In this document: positions 8,793 through 18,640 of the stretch, piece after piece
How positions within the stretch are numbered: the first letter of the stretch is position 1
Layout: each line of letters begins with the position of its first letter
Assembly (NCBI RefSeq): GCF_000821085.1
Contig: NZ_CCXR01000001.1
Coordinates: 62,001 to 126,000 of the forward strand
Origin: Bacillus sp. B-jedd
GTDB lineage: Bacteria > Bacillota > Bacilli > Bacillales > Cytobacillaceae
DNA length: 64,000 nucleotides
Reading direction: 5' to 3'
Translations under genes and position numbers: made by a program
Notes under the pieces: generated by a model
What the model was told of the DNA's origin: nothing
The model's input: only the letters and a program-made list of their open reading frames with translations
Databases searched by the model: none

Positions 8793-8942
8793 AGCGCCAG
8801 AACTAACCCGGACGGAGATAAGGTTAGTTGACGAGGTGGAGGTTTATCGAATGTTTCGGCGGATGCCTCCCGGCCGCAAGTGCACGGCCGTTTTCCTGCT
8901 CCTTAAATCATTGAGGCGACTCAATGGACAAAGGGAAGCAGG
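8793..8942 (+). ncRNA. glmS ribozyme (GlcN6P-activated self-cleaving riboswitch)
   Basis: The conserved parts occur in order: AGCGCCAGAACT at the 5' cleavage site, then gttgacgagg, ggtttatcga, ttcggcgg and gcctcccgg, followed by P3/P4 pairing of tcctgctcc with gggaagcagg. Cleavage is expected just 5' of G8794. Binding of GlcN6P, the glmS product, triggers cleavage and mRNA decay. The ribozyme lies about 120 nt before the glmS start, the usual arrangement in Bacillus. Confidence 0.95.
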
Positions 8943-9060
8943 CTGCACAGGAAAAGGATGTTTTGCAAAGGCATCCCAATCATTGAATAGATTACGGAGA
9001 TAAGGGGGCAGGCATTGCCCTCGGCACTGTCTTGCCCTCTTAGTAACAGGAGGAAAGAAT

Positions 9061-10863
9061 ATGTGTGGAATCGTTGGATATATAGGAAATCAGGATTCGA
9101 AGGAAATTTTGCTAAAAGGCCTGGAAAAGCTTGAATATCGCGGCTATGATTCAGCCGGGATTGCTGTAATGAACGGAGAAGGCATCCGGGTATTCAGGGA
9201 GAAAGGCCGGATTGCCGACCTAAGGGGAATTGTCGACCTTGGCATTGAAGCGAATGCAGGGATCGGGCACACCCGCTGGGCAACCCATGGAGCGCCAAGT
9301 ACCCGTAACGCACATCCTCATCAAAGCGGCAGCGGCCGGTACACGCTCGTCCATAACGGAGTCATTGAAAACTACTCCGAGCTGGAACGCGAATACCTGC
9401 GAGATGTTGAGCTAAAAAGTGATACCGATACAGAAGTCATCGTCCAGATGATTGATCTTTTTGCAAAAGAAGGCTTGAGCACGCTGGAAGCCTTCCGCAA
9501 GACACTTACCATGCTCAAAGGTTCGTACGCGCTTGCCCTGCTTGATGAACATGATAAAGAGACCATTTATGTGGCCAAAAATAAAAGCCCGCTGCTCGTC
9601 GGACTTGGCGATACATTCAATGTTGTCGCAAGTGATGCGATGGCGATGTTGCAGGTAACAGACCAGTTTGTCGAGCTGATGGACAAGGAAATCGTCCTCG
9701 TGAAAAAGGATGAAGCCATCATCCAGAACCTCGATGGAGAAACCATCAGCCGCGCGCCATACAAGGCTGAACTCGATGCAAGTGATATCGAAAAGGGAAC
9801 TTACCCTCACTATATGCTGAAGGAAATTGACGAGCAGCCGCTTGTCATGAGGAAAATCATCCAGAAGTATCAAGATGGAAACGGCCAATTGTCAATCGAA
9901 CGGGAAATTGTCGAAGCAATCAATGATGCTGACAGGATTTATATCATCGCGGCGGGCACATCTTACCATGCAGGACTTGTCGGGAAACAGCTGATTGAAA
10001 CCATGGCAAAAATTCCGGTGGAAGTTCATATTTCGAGTGAATTTGGCTACAATATGCCGCTTCTATCCGAAAAGCCATTGTTTGTGTTTATTTCTCAAAG
10101 CGGCGAGACAGCCGATAGCCGGGCCGTCCTTGTCCAGGTAAAAGAAATGGGCCACCGCGCGCTGACGATTACAAACGTGCCTGGCTCGACCCTTTCCCGT
10201 GAAGCGAATTTCACCCTGCTGCTTCATGCAGGCCCTGAAATCGCGGTTGCCTCGACAAAAGCCTATACCGCTCAGCTTGCCGTCCTGGCAATTGTCGCGG
10301 AAGTAGCAGCGAAGAGCCGCGGCTTTGAAATCGGTTTTGACCTTGTCCAGGAACTCGGGATTGTCGCCAATGCGATGGAAGTGCTTTGCGATTCGAAGGA
10401 AATCATCGAGCTGATTGCCCGTGAGTTCCTATCTGTTACAAGAAATGCCTTCTTTATCGGCAGGGCCGTAGATTTCTATGTTGGCCTGGAAGGCGCCCTG
10501 AAACTGAAAGAGATTTCCTACATTCAGGCGGAGGGTTTTGCCGGCGGCGAATTGAAGCACGGCACAATCGCTCTGATTGAGGAAGGAACGCCGGTCATCG
10601 CATTGGCCACCCAGGAAAAAGTTAACCTGAGCATCCGCGGCAACGTAAAAGAAGTGGCAGCCCGCGGAGCCAACCCTTGCATTATTTCCATGAAGGGACT
10701 GGAGCATGACGAAGACAGCTTCGTACTACCAGCCGTCCATGAACAATTAACACCGCTTATCTCTGTCATACCTTTGCAGCTCTTAGCCTATTACGCAGCC
10801 CTTCACCGCGACTGTGACGTCGACAAGCCAAGAAATTTGGCAAAATCCGTGACAGTTGAGTAG
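9061..10863 (+). CDS. glmS: glutamine-fructose-6-phosphate aminotransferase (isomerizing)
   Basis: Makes glucosamine-6-phosphate from fructose-6-phosphate and glutamine, the entry to amino-sugar synthesis. The N-terminal Ntn glutaminase domain begins MCGIVGY with Cys2 as nucleophile. Two SIS domains follow (AAGTSYHAG and [10 protein letters not shown] in the first; [20 protein letters not shown] in the second). The end, [13 protein letters not shown], is the invariant tail whose DNA is the Tn7 attachment sequence. 600 residues equals the B. subtilis protein. RBS ggaggaa; controlled by the upstream ribozyme. A Tn7-like element begins 25 bp after its stop. Confidence 0.98.
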   Translation: MCGIVGYIGNQDSKEILLKGLEKLEYRGYDSAGIAVMNGEGIRVFREKGRIADLRGIVDLGIEANAGIGHTRWATHGAPSTRNAHPHQSGSGRYTLVHNGVIENYSELEREYLRDVELKSDTDTEVIVQMIDLFAKEGLSTLEAFRKTLTMLKGSYALALLDEHDKETIYVAKNKSPLLVGLGDTFNVVASDAMAMLQVTDQFVELMDKEIVLVKKDEAIIQNLDGETISRAPYKAELDASDIEKGTYPHYMLKEIDEQPLVMRKIIQKYQDGNGQLSIEREIVEAINDADRIYIIAAGTSYHAGLVGKQLIETMAKIPVEVHISSEFGYNMPLLSEKPLFVFISQSGETADSRAVLVQVKEMGHRALTITNVPGSTLSREANFTLLLHAGPEIAVASTKAYTAQLAVLAIVAEVAAKSRGFEIGFDLVQELGIVANAMEVLCDSKEIIELIAREFLSVTRNAFFIGRAVDFYVGLEGALKLKEISYIQAEGFAGGELKHGTIALIEEGTPVIALATQEKVNLSIRGNVKEVAARGANPCIISMKGLEHDEDSFVLPAVHEQLTPLISVIPLQLLAYYAALHRDCDVDKPRNLAKSVTVE

Positions 10864-10887
10864 GGTTATAGAATAGGATATTCTTAG
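10807..10887 (+). other. attTn7 attachment site (glmS 3' end plus insertion point)
   Basis: Contains the conserved last codons of glmS, which TnsD-type proteins recognise, and 24 bp downstream of the stop. The transposon end starts at 10888, the classical Tn7 distance. The 5 bp just outside are CTTAG. Confidence 0.85.
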
Positions 10888-10952
10888 TGTTTGTAAAAAA
10901 TAAAGTTGGTAATCGAAAAATAGAGTCGGTTATTAGTAATAAAGTCGGTAAT
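10888..10952. repeat. glmS-proximal transposon end with three clustered TnsB-type sites
   Basis: Sites at 10901-10913 (TAAAGTTGGTAAT), 10921-10933 (TAGAGTCGGTTAT) and 10940-10952 (TAAAGTCGGTAAT), spaced 20 and 19 bp, about two helical turns. This matches the overlapping-site layout of a Tn7 right end. Confidence 0.85.
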
Positions 10953-10993
10953 TTTCTATACGCTTAAAAGGTCTCTGATAAGGAGTTTAAATT

Positions 10994-11197
10994 ATGATAT
11001 CAATTGGTGAGCGTATAAAAACCATTCGAATAGAAAATTTTTATACACAAGCTGAGTTTGCAAAATTATTAGGAATTTCTCAAGGGACCCTAAGTGATAT
11101 AGAAAAAGGTAAATGTTATCCCTCTTTTCACACTTTAAAATCGCTAAGAAGTGCTGTTAATGCTGATATAAATAAATTGCTCGACGATCAGAGCTAG
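10994..11197 (+). CDS. small XRE-family HTH regulator
   Basis: A 67-residue protein that is almost entirely a Cro/C1-type helix-turn-helix: IGERIKTIRIENFYTQAEFAKLLGISQGTLSDIEKG, followed by a short tail. It likely binds operator DNA as a dimer. RBS aaggag precedes the ATG. It is the first gene inside the transposon, 42 bp from the terminal repeats. Because no terminator lies between, it may be expressed by readthrough from glmS. Target unknown; regulation of cargo or of tns genes is possible. Confidence 0.8.
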   Translation: MISIGERIKTIRIENFYTQAEFAKLLGISQGTLSDIEKGKCYPSFHTLKSLRSAVNADINKLLDDQS

Positions 11198-11219
11198 TAT
11201 TGTATAAGTAAAAAAAGTT

Positions 11220-11676
11220 AGTAGGATCATATCGCCATCCAAAAACTCAAGAGGAACAGACCAATAACCCTTACCGACATTGAGGTTTTCGAGATATGCT
11301 TTAAAAGGAGCAGGTTGTCAGAGAGGATCAATTCGATAAGGAATTTTCTACATTGGGACGAATACTCCTTTGGATTATTTGTACCTGGGTTAGTTAGCTT
11401 GAAAGAAGTGAAACGCAAGATGGGTTTGCCGAGCTGTTGCAAAGGACCAATTTGAACTCGAATCAAATCAATTTTATCAATATGAAAATTGATTATCTAA
11501 GTGTGAATCTAGAGCCAGGAAAACTCTTGGATCAACCATTTGTTGCACTTCATCATGAAGGGGTATATGTGTTGTTTGATGATAACATTGTTAATGATAT
11601 TGTAAGTGTGGTCCATTCTTTGAAGAAAACTGCAACAGTAATTTTCGTCAAAAAGAGCCTTATTCCAAAATACTAA
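11220..11676 (+). pseudogene. decayed type I restriction enzyme R subunit, C-terminal fragment
   Basis: In one frame I read LTDIEVFEICFKRSRLSERINSI and then YSFGLFVPGLVSLKEVKRKM. The reading must shift frame near 11428 to continue as DGFAELLQRTNLNSNQINF, then IDYLSVNLEPGKLLDQPF up to 11676. This matches the C-terminal pattern of HsdR and related helicase subunits (GLFVRSLVGLDR..., LN-x-x-Q-x-x-F-x-x-x-I-x-YL). There is no start codon and at least one frameshift. It is the tail of a lost restriction gene; the motor and nuclease domains are absent. Confidence 0.7.
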
Positions 11677-11696
11677 AATGGAATAAGGCTTTTTTA
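11655..11696 (+). terminator. terminator after the hsdR remnant
   Basis: agccttattcca pairs perfectly with tggaataaggct, followed by TTTTTT. Confidence 0.88.
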
Positions 11697-11705
11697 AATA
11701 ATTCT

Positions 11706-11961
11706 TTATGCTGCATAGGAAGCCTGCTGAAAATCAAAGACCTCATTTCGACCAATTAACGTAAACTCACTTTCGGTCCACAAATGGAGTCTCTTTAATT
11801 GTTCAGCTGTGAGGTTTTTAACCTCAAAGCAAATTAAAAATATTTTTTGATTGATATTATCAGCTTCCAGACATTGAGCAAGAGTTCTTAAGTATTGGAT
11901 ATCATTTGTGTGAAAGGCTTCTGGCCGGAATATTATTTCAGCAAATTCACCTATATTTGAT
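11706..11961 (-). pseudogene. 5'-truncated reading frame of unknown function
   Basis: On the minus strand an 84-codon open frame ends in a TAA at 11706. It has coding character (AEIIFRPEAFHTNDIQYLRT ... FDFQQASYAA) but no start codon, because an in-frame stop precedes it at its upstream edge. I recognise no family. It is probably the surviving 3' end of a cargo gene. Confidence 0.45.
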
Positions 11962-12080
11962 TACGGCCACCTAAATGTACCACTAATGACATAGTTTGTA
12001 CCAATGAATGACAAGAAGTATACCATCGAATGACAAGTAACTTACCAGTACCCCTAGAAAAGTGATTATTGCTGATGAAA

Positions 12081-12500
12081 TGAGCCACTTAAGCGGATTT
12101 TTAGGCCATCGATTGCAGGAAAATAGAGCCACCATTTGCCGAGCTGAGAGCCACTTATGAAACAGCCGCCAATTAACAGAGCCACAGCGTAGCTGCTTGC
12201 CATTGACTGTAACGCCCGATTCTTTGCGTTTGGTGGAAGGGGTCGGGGCCCCGCCAGCGAATGCTTAGAATCGATTTGTCCGTGTTATCCTGTTTGAGCA
12301 GGTGTGCCTTTTAGGCATTATTTTTGCCACACCTGCTATAGTCCCACAACACGGACAAAAGTTAAGTCAATGGTGGCGGATATACGAATTAACTCTGTTT
12401 CTGTTTGAAATTGAAGCCTTTTGGTAAAGCGTTGGCAGAGGCTGGTAAACTCTTTGTCAAAGGGTGGTAAAAAAGATGGCAGAGGTGGTAAAAACCTGTG
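12081..12500. repeat. insertion-sequence end remnants around a nested palindrome
   Basis: 12081-12190 carries repeats of gagccac (four copies), and 12418-12498 carries ggcagaggctggtaa / ggcagaggtggtaaa. These resemble the multiple-repeat ends of IS21-like elements. No transposase remains. Between them is a nested inverted repeat: ttgtccgtgtt (12276) with aacacggacaa (12348), enclosing agcaggtgtg (12298) with cacacctgct (12328). A related end copy lies inverted at 21690-21770. Family naming is tentative. Confidence 0.5.
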
Positions 12501-12714
12501 GCCGTTATCACCCTATATTACCATCCCAAGCTCTCGCATCTGGTGTCAACTTATAGTTGAATACATAAAACGTACAAAATTTCGACCTCTGCAACCCAGC
12601 TTTTTCCGTTATGATGGGAGTATTGGGGGATGAAATATACAGCTGCAATTTATTAACACCTGCATCCAAGACATACACAATAAAGAATATGTTTATGCAA
12701 AGGAGAGGGTATTT

Positions 12715-12978
12715 TTGGTTAATGAAAAAGTGCAGCCTCATTGTATGGTTTGTACCAAGCCTTTCAAAAGAGATGATTTAGTATACACCGACACTATGTT
12801 TATGCAAATTCAACATGCTAAATGCTTTAATTACAAACCCGAACTGATTAAAGACAGAGGCACATATGAAGAAATTGTTGGGAAATATCCTCAATATCAA
12901 GAAATCTTTATTGTGTCAGATAATCCGGTTGCGAATTTATTAGTTGTAAAGTCACTTAAATCCAGATTTAACGTATAG
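12715..12978 (+). CDS. small putative zinc-binding protein
   Basis: An 87-residue protein of unknown function. It has CMVC near the N-terminus and HAKC about 22 residues later, which could form one zinc site (C-x2-C ... H-x2-C). The rest is mixed alpha/beta with no recognised domain. The TTG at 12715 follows aaggagaggg at a good distance; an ATG two codons later is an alternative start. It lies in the decayed part of the transposon cargo, with no obvious partner. Confidence 0.6.
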   Translation: MVNEKVQPHCMVCTKPFKRDDLVYTDTMFMQIQHAKCFNYKPELIKDRGTYEEIVGKYPQYQEIFIVSDNPVANLLVVKSLKSRFNV

Positions 12979-13011
12979 GAGACAAAACGCCTCGTACAAT
13001 AAATTACTGAG

Positions 13012-13161
13012 GTGAGCAGAATCGGAAAAAGGATTGAATTCATCTATCACCCACATACTGATGAAATCGATGAGGAGAAGGTTAGAAAGGCACAAAAAAG
13101 AATCATTGAATTCCTTGTTGACATACAGAAAAAGAATTTGAGGATTTATTTAAGAGCCTAA
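13012..13161 (+). CDS. small hypothetical protein
   Basis: A 49-residue frame starting at GTG: MSRIGKRIEFIYHPHTDEID, then EEKVRKAQKRIIEFLVDIQ. It reads like real protein, with a charged amphipathic helix at the end. A weak RBS (tgagg) overlaps the start. It may be a fragment of a larger gene. Function unknown. Confidence 0.4.
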   Translation: MSRIGKRIEFIYHPHTDEIDEEKVRKAQKRIIEFLVDIQKKNLRIYLRA

Positions 13162-13251
13162 CTGTTAATAAGCTGCTTCCTTAGCTTCAAGTATTTCGGC
13201 TATGATTGCGCGAAATGAAGCGGATACTCAACAACCAGCAATACAACAAAG

Positions 13252-13285
13252 CTGTATTCCTTTTTTTAAGGGATACAGTTTTTTA
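13252..13285 (+). terminator. candidate terminator
   Basis: ctgtat-cc pairs with gg-atacag across a T-rich loop and is followed by TTTTTTATT. Apart from this, 13162-13526 is AT-rich with nothing recognised. Confidence 0.5.
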
Positions 13286-13526
13286 TTATTCTTAACTGTA
13301 TTAATTATTTTTTCATACTCTTAAACTCTAGTTCTTGTAATAAAATGTCACATTTTATTTATTATAAGCACACCAAAACAATATTATTGCACTCTTATTT
13401 ATTTAAAAGCAAACATTTTTAAGTTCGTGTTTTACTATTTTCCCAACTATAAATTAACGCCAAAGGAGTTAAAATAGGTACTTTGTCTTTAAAATGTACT
13501 AGGAATTTTGACAATTTTACAGAATT

Positions 13527-14603
13527 TTGCTCCAATTTAATTCAGATGGGTCAAAGCGGAAATTAGGCATTCCATGTGTCCGCGACCGTATGGTCCAACA
13601 AGCCATATTTCAAGTGATTGGAAAACTCATTGACCCGTACTTTTCGGAATTGAGCTTCGGATTTCGTCCACAGAGAAACCAGCACCAGGCAATCAAGAAA
13701 TCTATCGAGTACTAGAAACAAGGTTACAAGGTAGTCTTGGATTGTGACCTAAAAAGTTACTTCGACACCATCCACCACCAGAAATTAATGGAGTAAGTCA
13801 AGGAGTTCATCAGTGACCCTATAGTCCTGAAACTGATATGGAAATTCCTTAAGAGCGGCATCATGAAAGGCGGACTTATCAGTCCGACAGAAAAGGGTGC
13901 TCTGCAAGAAGGCGTATTGTCACCCCTTCTCAGCAATGTCTACCTGAATCAATTGGACAGGGAACTGGAGAGACGGCGACATAAGTTTGTCCGGTTTGCG
14001 GATGACTTCTGTATCTATGCCAAAAGCCGAAGAGCTGGAGAGCAGGTACTGGAAAGTATCTCTAGATTCCTTGAGGATGACCTGAAGCTGACAGTGAACC
14101 AAGAGATAAGCCAAGTCGGTTCTCCGACCAAGCTGAAGTTTCTTGGCTTCTGTCTACATCCTACCACTAAAGGTATCGGATGTAGCCCCCATCATTCGGC
14201 CAAGAAACGGTTCAAAGCCAAGTTAAGGAGCATTACAAAAGGGAACCGTCCGGGCCGTTTTGATGAGATTGCCAAAGAGGTTAACCAAGTGACGGTAGGC
14301 TGGATCAATTATTACGGTATCGGATTAATGAAAATGTATATCCGATCGCTGGCCAAATGGCTCAACCATCGGTTGGGCCAGCTGATCTGGAAACGATGGA
14401 AGAAGATTGGGACGAAGTATCGCCAGCTTCGCAGACTTGGCATCTGGCATGTAGAAGCCTGGACAGTAGCAAATTCCCGGAAGGGATATTGGCGTGTATC
14501 CAAAAGCGAAACACTCCACAAAGCAATCAAATCAGAAACGCTCATAAAGTGGGGTCTGAAAGACCTGAACCATCTTTATGAGCGCCGATACTTAAGTTAT
14601 TGA
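13527..14603 (+). pseudogene. decayed group II intron reverse transcriptase/maturase
   Basis: The reading begins in the middle of the RT domain (SDGSKRKLGIPCVRDRMVQQ) and passes two in-frame stops near 13713 and 13794. It continues through the catalytic RFADDF motif (about 13990) and the maturase/X domain to 14603. About 60-100 N-terminal residues are missing. Group II introns move by retrohoming with such a protein; this one cannot be active. Confidence 0.92.
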
Positions 14604-14640
14604 ACCGAACCGTACGTACGTGGTGTGAGTGGACGGGAGT
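14602..14640 (+). ncRNA. remnant of group II intron domain V/3' end
   Basis: Immediately after the RT stop, gaaccgaaccgtacgtacg is followed by tggtgtgagtggacggg. This resembles the domain V to 3'-splice segment that normally follows the RT in bacterial group II introns. The 5' intron half was not found. Confidence 0.55.
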
Positions 14641-15413
14641 TCCTTTTTAAAGCCAACAGGCCAGGGATGAAACTATCATGGGATAATCGTAATGAAATAG
14701 GGTGTGCTTTTTACACGAAATCAAGTAGCTAAGGAAGATTCTTTAGTAATTTTCTATCTATTCTTTGTTGAAGCTGTTATCACTGATTGTACTCTAATTA
14801 GCTCCTAAATCTCGATTTAAATAAAATACAAAGCGAAGTAAATTTAATGATATTACAAATGAAGAGAAATGGAGAGATTAAATTTATGATTAATCAGTTC
14901 AAAAGAGTATGAATCAATGAAGAAAAGCTTATATCCATGGGGGTTAGAAAATGGTAAGGACCATTTGTTATCCGAGTGGGATTACTAAAAGATTGAAGAC
15001 TTGAAGGTTAAAGAGATTGGATAAGGTAGTCAAAAAAAATATGGTTGATTGGCAAGTGTAATCGTCAATGGATGATTACTATTAAGAATAGAACAAGTGA
15101 AACTGGTTTCCCTATTTGTTTTGAAGAAAAAACCGGTAGGAAATTTGGGAAAAGGAGAAGTTTAAGGGACAGTCTTTTTGTGCAATTGCATCCATTGTAA
15201 TTTGTTTTCTGATATTGGAAGGAAAGGCTACTTTGGCAAAAAGAAAAAGAAAAAGAAAAAATTCTTTCCAAGCAAAAATTCAATAATTAATCCAGGAAGG
15301 AGAGGGAAGGGAGAGATAGATTGGCTAACCAAACAAATTTTCATTCTCTATGAGGAACAAATTTTTGCACTCAATAAATTCAATATGTATTGGAATTTAT
15401 CATGTTTTTAAAC
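14641..15413. other. gene-poor stretch
   Basis: AT-rich sequence without a convincing gene. A purine-rich run (15240-15262, aaaagaaaaagaaaaa) gives artificial lysine-rich frames. A 23-codon ATG frame near 14919 (MKKSLYPWGLENGKDHLL...) has no clear RBS. Confidence 0.5.
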
Positions 15414-15437
15414 ATTTTACTCCACTTGAGTAAAAAT
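15414..15437. promoter_or_regulatory. palindrome upstream of the GHKL/HNH/methyltransferase operon
   Basis: TTTTACTC-N5-GAGTAAAA, with TATAGT overlapping its right edge, lies 67 bp before the operon start. It is a candidate operator or promoter element. Confidence 0.5.
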
Positions 15438-15503
15438 ATAGTAGAATTATGTATATGGAAATAAATTACCGTCAATCGTCTTCATCATTAGGGGGAGATA
15501 AAA

Positions 15504-18026
15504 ATGAGGGCTTTACCATTCAAGGTATCAGCACGCACGGCCAGGCTTATTGGTAGAGAGAATGTTACGAATGCGGATGGTGCCATAATTGAACTCGTAA
15601 AAAATTGTTACGATGCCGATAGCACTATCTGCATAATTCTATTTGACATAAAATATACAACTGTACCAGAAGAATTTAGCTGGGTAGATGTAAAAAAATT
15701 TAGTGCAAATATTTCTATCTCAAAATTAATTTCTACTTTATATAATAGAAAAGGAGCAAAATATGTCCTTAAGGAGGCATATGATCAGAATGATTTTAAT
15801 GCTCTAGAACAACTCCTACAAGGCTTAAATAACATTTTTATAATTGACAACGGAGTTGGAATGACGGATAAAATTATCGAAGATTATTGGATGACTATTG
15901 GTACTAATCATAAAGAGAAAAATGTTTATAGTGATCAAGGGAGAATTAGGACTGGTGCTAAAGGTATAGGCAGGTTTGCCCTTGACCGATTGGGGAACAA
16001 CTGTGAAATGATAACAGTTCCTAAAGGTAAAAATAAAGGATATAAGTGGAATGTTTGTTGGGGAGATTTTGAAGAGAAAGAGACCATAAATGAGGTAAAA
16101 GCACAATTAGAAGATATTAATAATCCTTATTTTTATGATGAAGTTGTCGAAGTTCTTAAAGACTGGGATGAATCGGCGATAGAAAATTTTACAAAACATG
16201 AATTTACTAAAGGAACTATAATTAAGATAAGCAATTTAAGAGATGATTGGAAAAATCAAATGATCGAAAAAATTTATGCCAATTTAGAAACGCTAATACC
16301 ACCAAAAGAACAAAAAATATTTGAAATATACTTAATGGATAATAACAATCCCAAAAAGTACAGGCGGATCGAAAACTCAATTTGTGATGATTTTGATTAC
16401 AAAATATTTGCTGAGTTCACTGAAGAGAGAAAGATTAAAGTTGCTACTTATAGAAGTGAATTTAACACAACTTTGATTGATGAAAATCTTTATTCAATAC
16501 CGTCTCTTAAATCATTTCCTTATACACGAGAAGTATTCGAAAAGGGTTTTTATGAGAGGGAATATGACATAACAGACCTTGTTCCAGGCTATAAAGGTGA
16601 TCTAATTTACGATATAGGCGTTTTTGATTTCACACTCTACTTTATGAAAAAAAATTATTCCAGAGTAGATAAAAGTAAGTTTTTTTACAATGATTTTAAT
16701 CCCAAATTACGTAATGACTGGCTAAATAAATTTGGAGGAATAAAATTATTTAGAGATATGTTTAGAATCCGGCCTTACGGTGAGATAGAAAGTAGCTCAT
16801 TTGATTGGCTTAATCTGGGTGATAGAGCTGACAAAAGTCCAGCTGCACCAACTCATAAATTAGGTAAATGGAGAGTTAGACCAAACCAATTATCAGGATC
16901 TATAAATATATCAAGGTTGACAAATATTAATTTTGAGGATAAATCAAGTCGAGAAGGACTACAGGAAAACGATGTATTTGTTTTATTTAAAAATCTTATA
17001 ATAAATATTGTACGGCTTTTCGAAACTGATAGACAAACGGTTATGAGAGCCATGGATGATTTATATTCAAAGAATAACGAGAGTGAGAGAAAAAGAAGAG
17101 AAGCTAAGCAAATAGCAAATAAGGTCATTCAAAAAACTCAAGGTACTTTCGATAATATTGATTATGAAAAGGTCAAAAATTCTCTTGATTTTCAAACAAG
17201 AGTTCTTGCTGAGCGAGTCTTGGACTTTGAAAAGGAAAAGGAAGAATTAATCTCGGAGATGAAAATGTTGAGGGCTCTCGGGAGTACTGGGTTAGTGATA
17301 ACTTCATTTGCCCACGAGTTAAAAAATATTAGTGCAAACATTCTTCCTCGGACAGATGAATTAATTGAGATACTTACAGATATAGTTCCAGAAAGTACAT
17401 TAAAAGGCCTGAATAATGAAGATAATCCATTTACATTAATAAAAGAATTTAGAGAACAAGATTCCAGGCTTAAAAATTGGCTGGATTTTTCACTTGACGC
17501 AATAAGAAAAGATAAAAGAACACGCAAAAAATTGGATTTGTATGCTGTTTTTAATGATTTTGAAAAAGTATGGAGACGCTCTCTTTCATATTCAGTCGTT
17601 AACTTAAAAGTTCCGAAGACTGAGAAAAAACGATGCTTTATAAGGGTTTTTCCTATTGATATTGATAGTATATTTAATAATTTAATTGCAAATTCAGTAG
17701 ATGCTTTTCAAAGGGAAGATGCATCCGAAGTTCGAATTATTAATATTGACTTCAAGGTAGAAGAAAATAAATTACACATACTATATGAGGATTCGGGTCC
17801 TGGATTATCAAATGATATAAAAAATGAAAATGAGATTTTTGAATCCTTTTATACAACCAAGAGGGATGCTCTAGGTAGAGAAGTAGGAACAGGCTTAGGT
17901 ATGTGGATTGTAAAATCTACTGTTGAAGAATATAGAGGTACAGTGGAAATTACTAAAAAAAGACCGGGGTTTGGAATCAAAATTACTTTACCATTACGTA
18001 AGGATGAAGGGATGGTATATGAATGA
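15504..18026 (+). CDS. double-GHKL protein: MORC/Hsp90-like ATPase fused to histidine-kinase module
   Basis: 840 residues, predicted cytosolic (no membrane segment seen). The N-terminal half is a MORC/MutL/Hsp90-like GHKL ATPase: the N-box around ELVKNCYDAD (Asn34), DNGVGM at 115-120 and GAKGIGRFA at 151-159. After a middle region and a coiled coil (about 530-590) comes a histidine-kinase-like part. There an H-box FAHELKN places His604, followed by an N-box (LIANSVDAF), DSGPGL at 763-768 and GTGLGMWIVK. RBS gggggag. It overlaps the next gene by 4 bp. GHKL ATPases are known parts of some predicted restriction-modification systems. I infer a sensor/motor that signals to the receiver protein downstream. 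Confidence 0.88.
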   Translation: MRALPFKVSARTARLIGRENVTNADGAIIELVKNCYDADSTICIILFDIKYTTVPEEFSWVDVKKFSANISISKLISTLYNRKGAKYVLKEAYDQNDFNALEQLLQGLNNIFIIDNGVGMTDKIIEDYWMTIGTNHKEKNVYSDQGRIRTGAKGIGRFALDRLGNNCEMITVPKGKNKGYKWNVCWGDFEEKETINEVKAQLEDINNPYFYDEVVEVLKDWDESAIENFTKHEFTKGTIIKISNLRDDWKNQMIEKIYANLETLIPPKEQKIFEIYLMDNNNPKKYRRIENSICDDFDYKIFAEFTEERKIKVATYRSEFNTTLIDENLYSIPSLKSFPYTREVFEKGFYEREYDITDLVPGYKGDLIYDIGVFDFTLYFMKKNYSRVDKSKFFYNDFNPKLRNDWLNKFGGIKLFRDMFRIRPYGEIESSSFDWLNLGDRADKSPAAPTHKLGKWRVRPNQLSGSINISRLTNINFEDKSSREGLQENDVFVLFKNLIINIVRLFETDRQTVMRAMDDLYSKNNESERKRREAKQIANKVIQKTQGTFDNIDYEKVKNSLDFQTRVLAERVLDFEKEKEELISEMKMLRALGSTGLVITSFAHELKNISANILPRTDELIEILTDIVPESTLKGLNNEDNPFTLIKEFREQDSRLKNWLDFSLDAIRKDKRTRKKLDLYAVFNDFEKVWRRSLSYSVVNLKVPKTEKKRCFIRVFPIDIDSIFNNLIANSVDAFQREDASEVRIINIDFKVEENKLHILYEDSGPGLSNDIKNENEIFESFYTTKRDALGREVGTGLGMWIVKSTVEEYRGTVEITKKRPGFGIKITLPLRKDEGMVYE

Positions 18027-18640
18027 GTTTTTATGTAGGTGTAATAGATGATGAGCAACAAAACATCAATAGAATAAAACGGAAAGCCAGACAAGCGAGT
18101 TTTAAATTTGTTGAAGTGCCTTTAATTGAGGATATAGAACAAATGGTACAAGAGATTATTGGATTAAAAGTAAGTGCCCTTGTTGTAGATTATAAACTAA
18201 GTACAACAAAACCTCATATAAGATACACTGGTGTCGATTTAGTCATGAAACTAGAGGATTATATAGAAAACTATCCATCATTTATACTAACTGCCTTTGG
18301 TGACAATGCAGAACAAGATTTAATTGATGTGAATAAGATTTATGACAAATCCGAATACTTTAATGATCCCTCTTTTTTAAATAGAAGAATAAATAGACAA
18401 GTCGAAAACTTTAATCAAATGATTAAAAAAGCTGAAGCAGAGTTGCTTGATTTAAAAAGAATTGCTTCTCCTACCTTGAAACAGCAGGAAAGAATGATTG
18501 AATTAGATTCCGTTATTGAAAAACATGTAAGTAAGAAAGATGCGTTAGCCTATAGCGTAAAAACCAAATTTTATCAAGACAGGATAGAAAGCCTGCTAGA
18601 AAAAACTGAAAAACTATTAGAGGAAGTAGAAAAGTTATGA
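18023..18640 (+). CDS. response-regulator receiver protein with coiled-coil tail
   Basis: 205 residues. A receiver domain fills about 1-112 and keeps the functional residues: acidic pair Asp9-Asp10, phosphoacceptor Asp56 (VVDYKL), Thr90 (ILTAFG) and Lys109. The rest (about 120-205) is a charged coiled coil. There is no DNA-binding output domain, so it probably acts by protein contact rather than transcription. ATGA overlaps on both sides (4 bp with the kinase gene, 4 bp with the HNH gene) indicate one translational unit. Likely phosphorylated by the preceding kinase and passing the signal to the nuclease or methyltransferase. Confidence 0.85.
   Translation: MSFYVGVIDDEQQNINRIKRKARQASFKFVEVPLIEDIEQMVQEIIGLKVSALVVDYKLSTTKPHIRYTGVDLVMKLEDYIENYPSFILTAFGDNAEQDLIDVNKIYDKSEYFNDPSFLNRRINRQVENFNQMIKKAEAELLDLKRIASPTLKQQERMIELDSVIEKHVSKKDALAYSVKTKFYQDRIESLLEKTEKLLEEVEKL

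Noticed and set aside
12421..12633. 70-residue plus-strand frame
   Set aside because: Lies across IS-end repeats (ggtaaa runs), lacks an RBS and has no family resemblance.
15178..15411. 77-residue frame with a polylysine run
   Set aside because: Produced by a simple aaaagaaaaag tract; no coding pattern.
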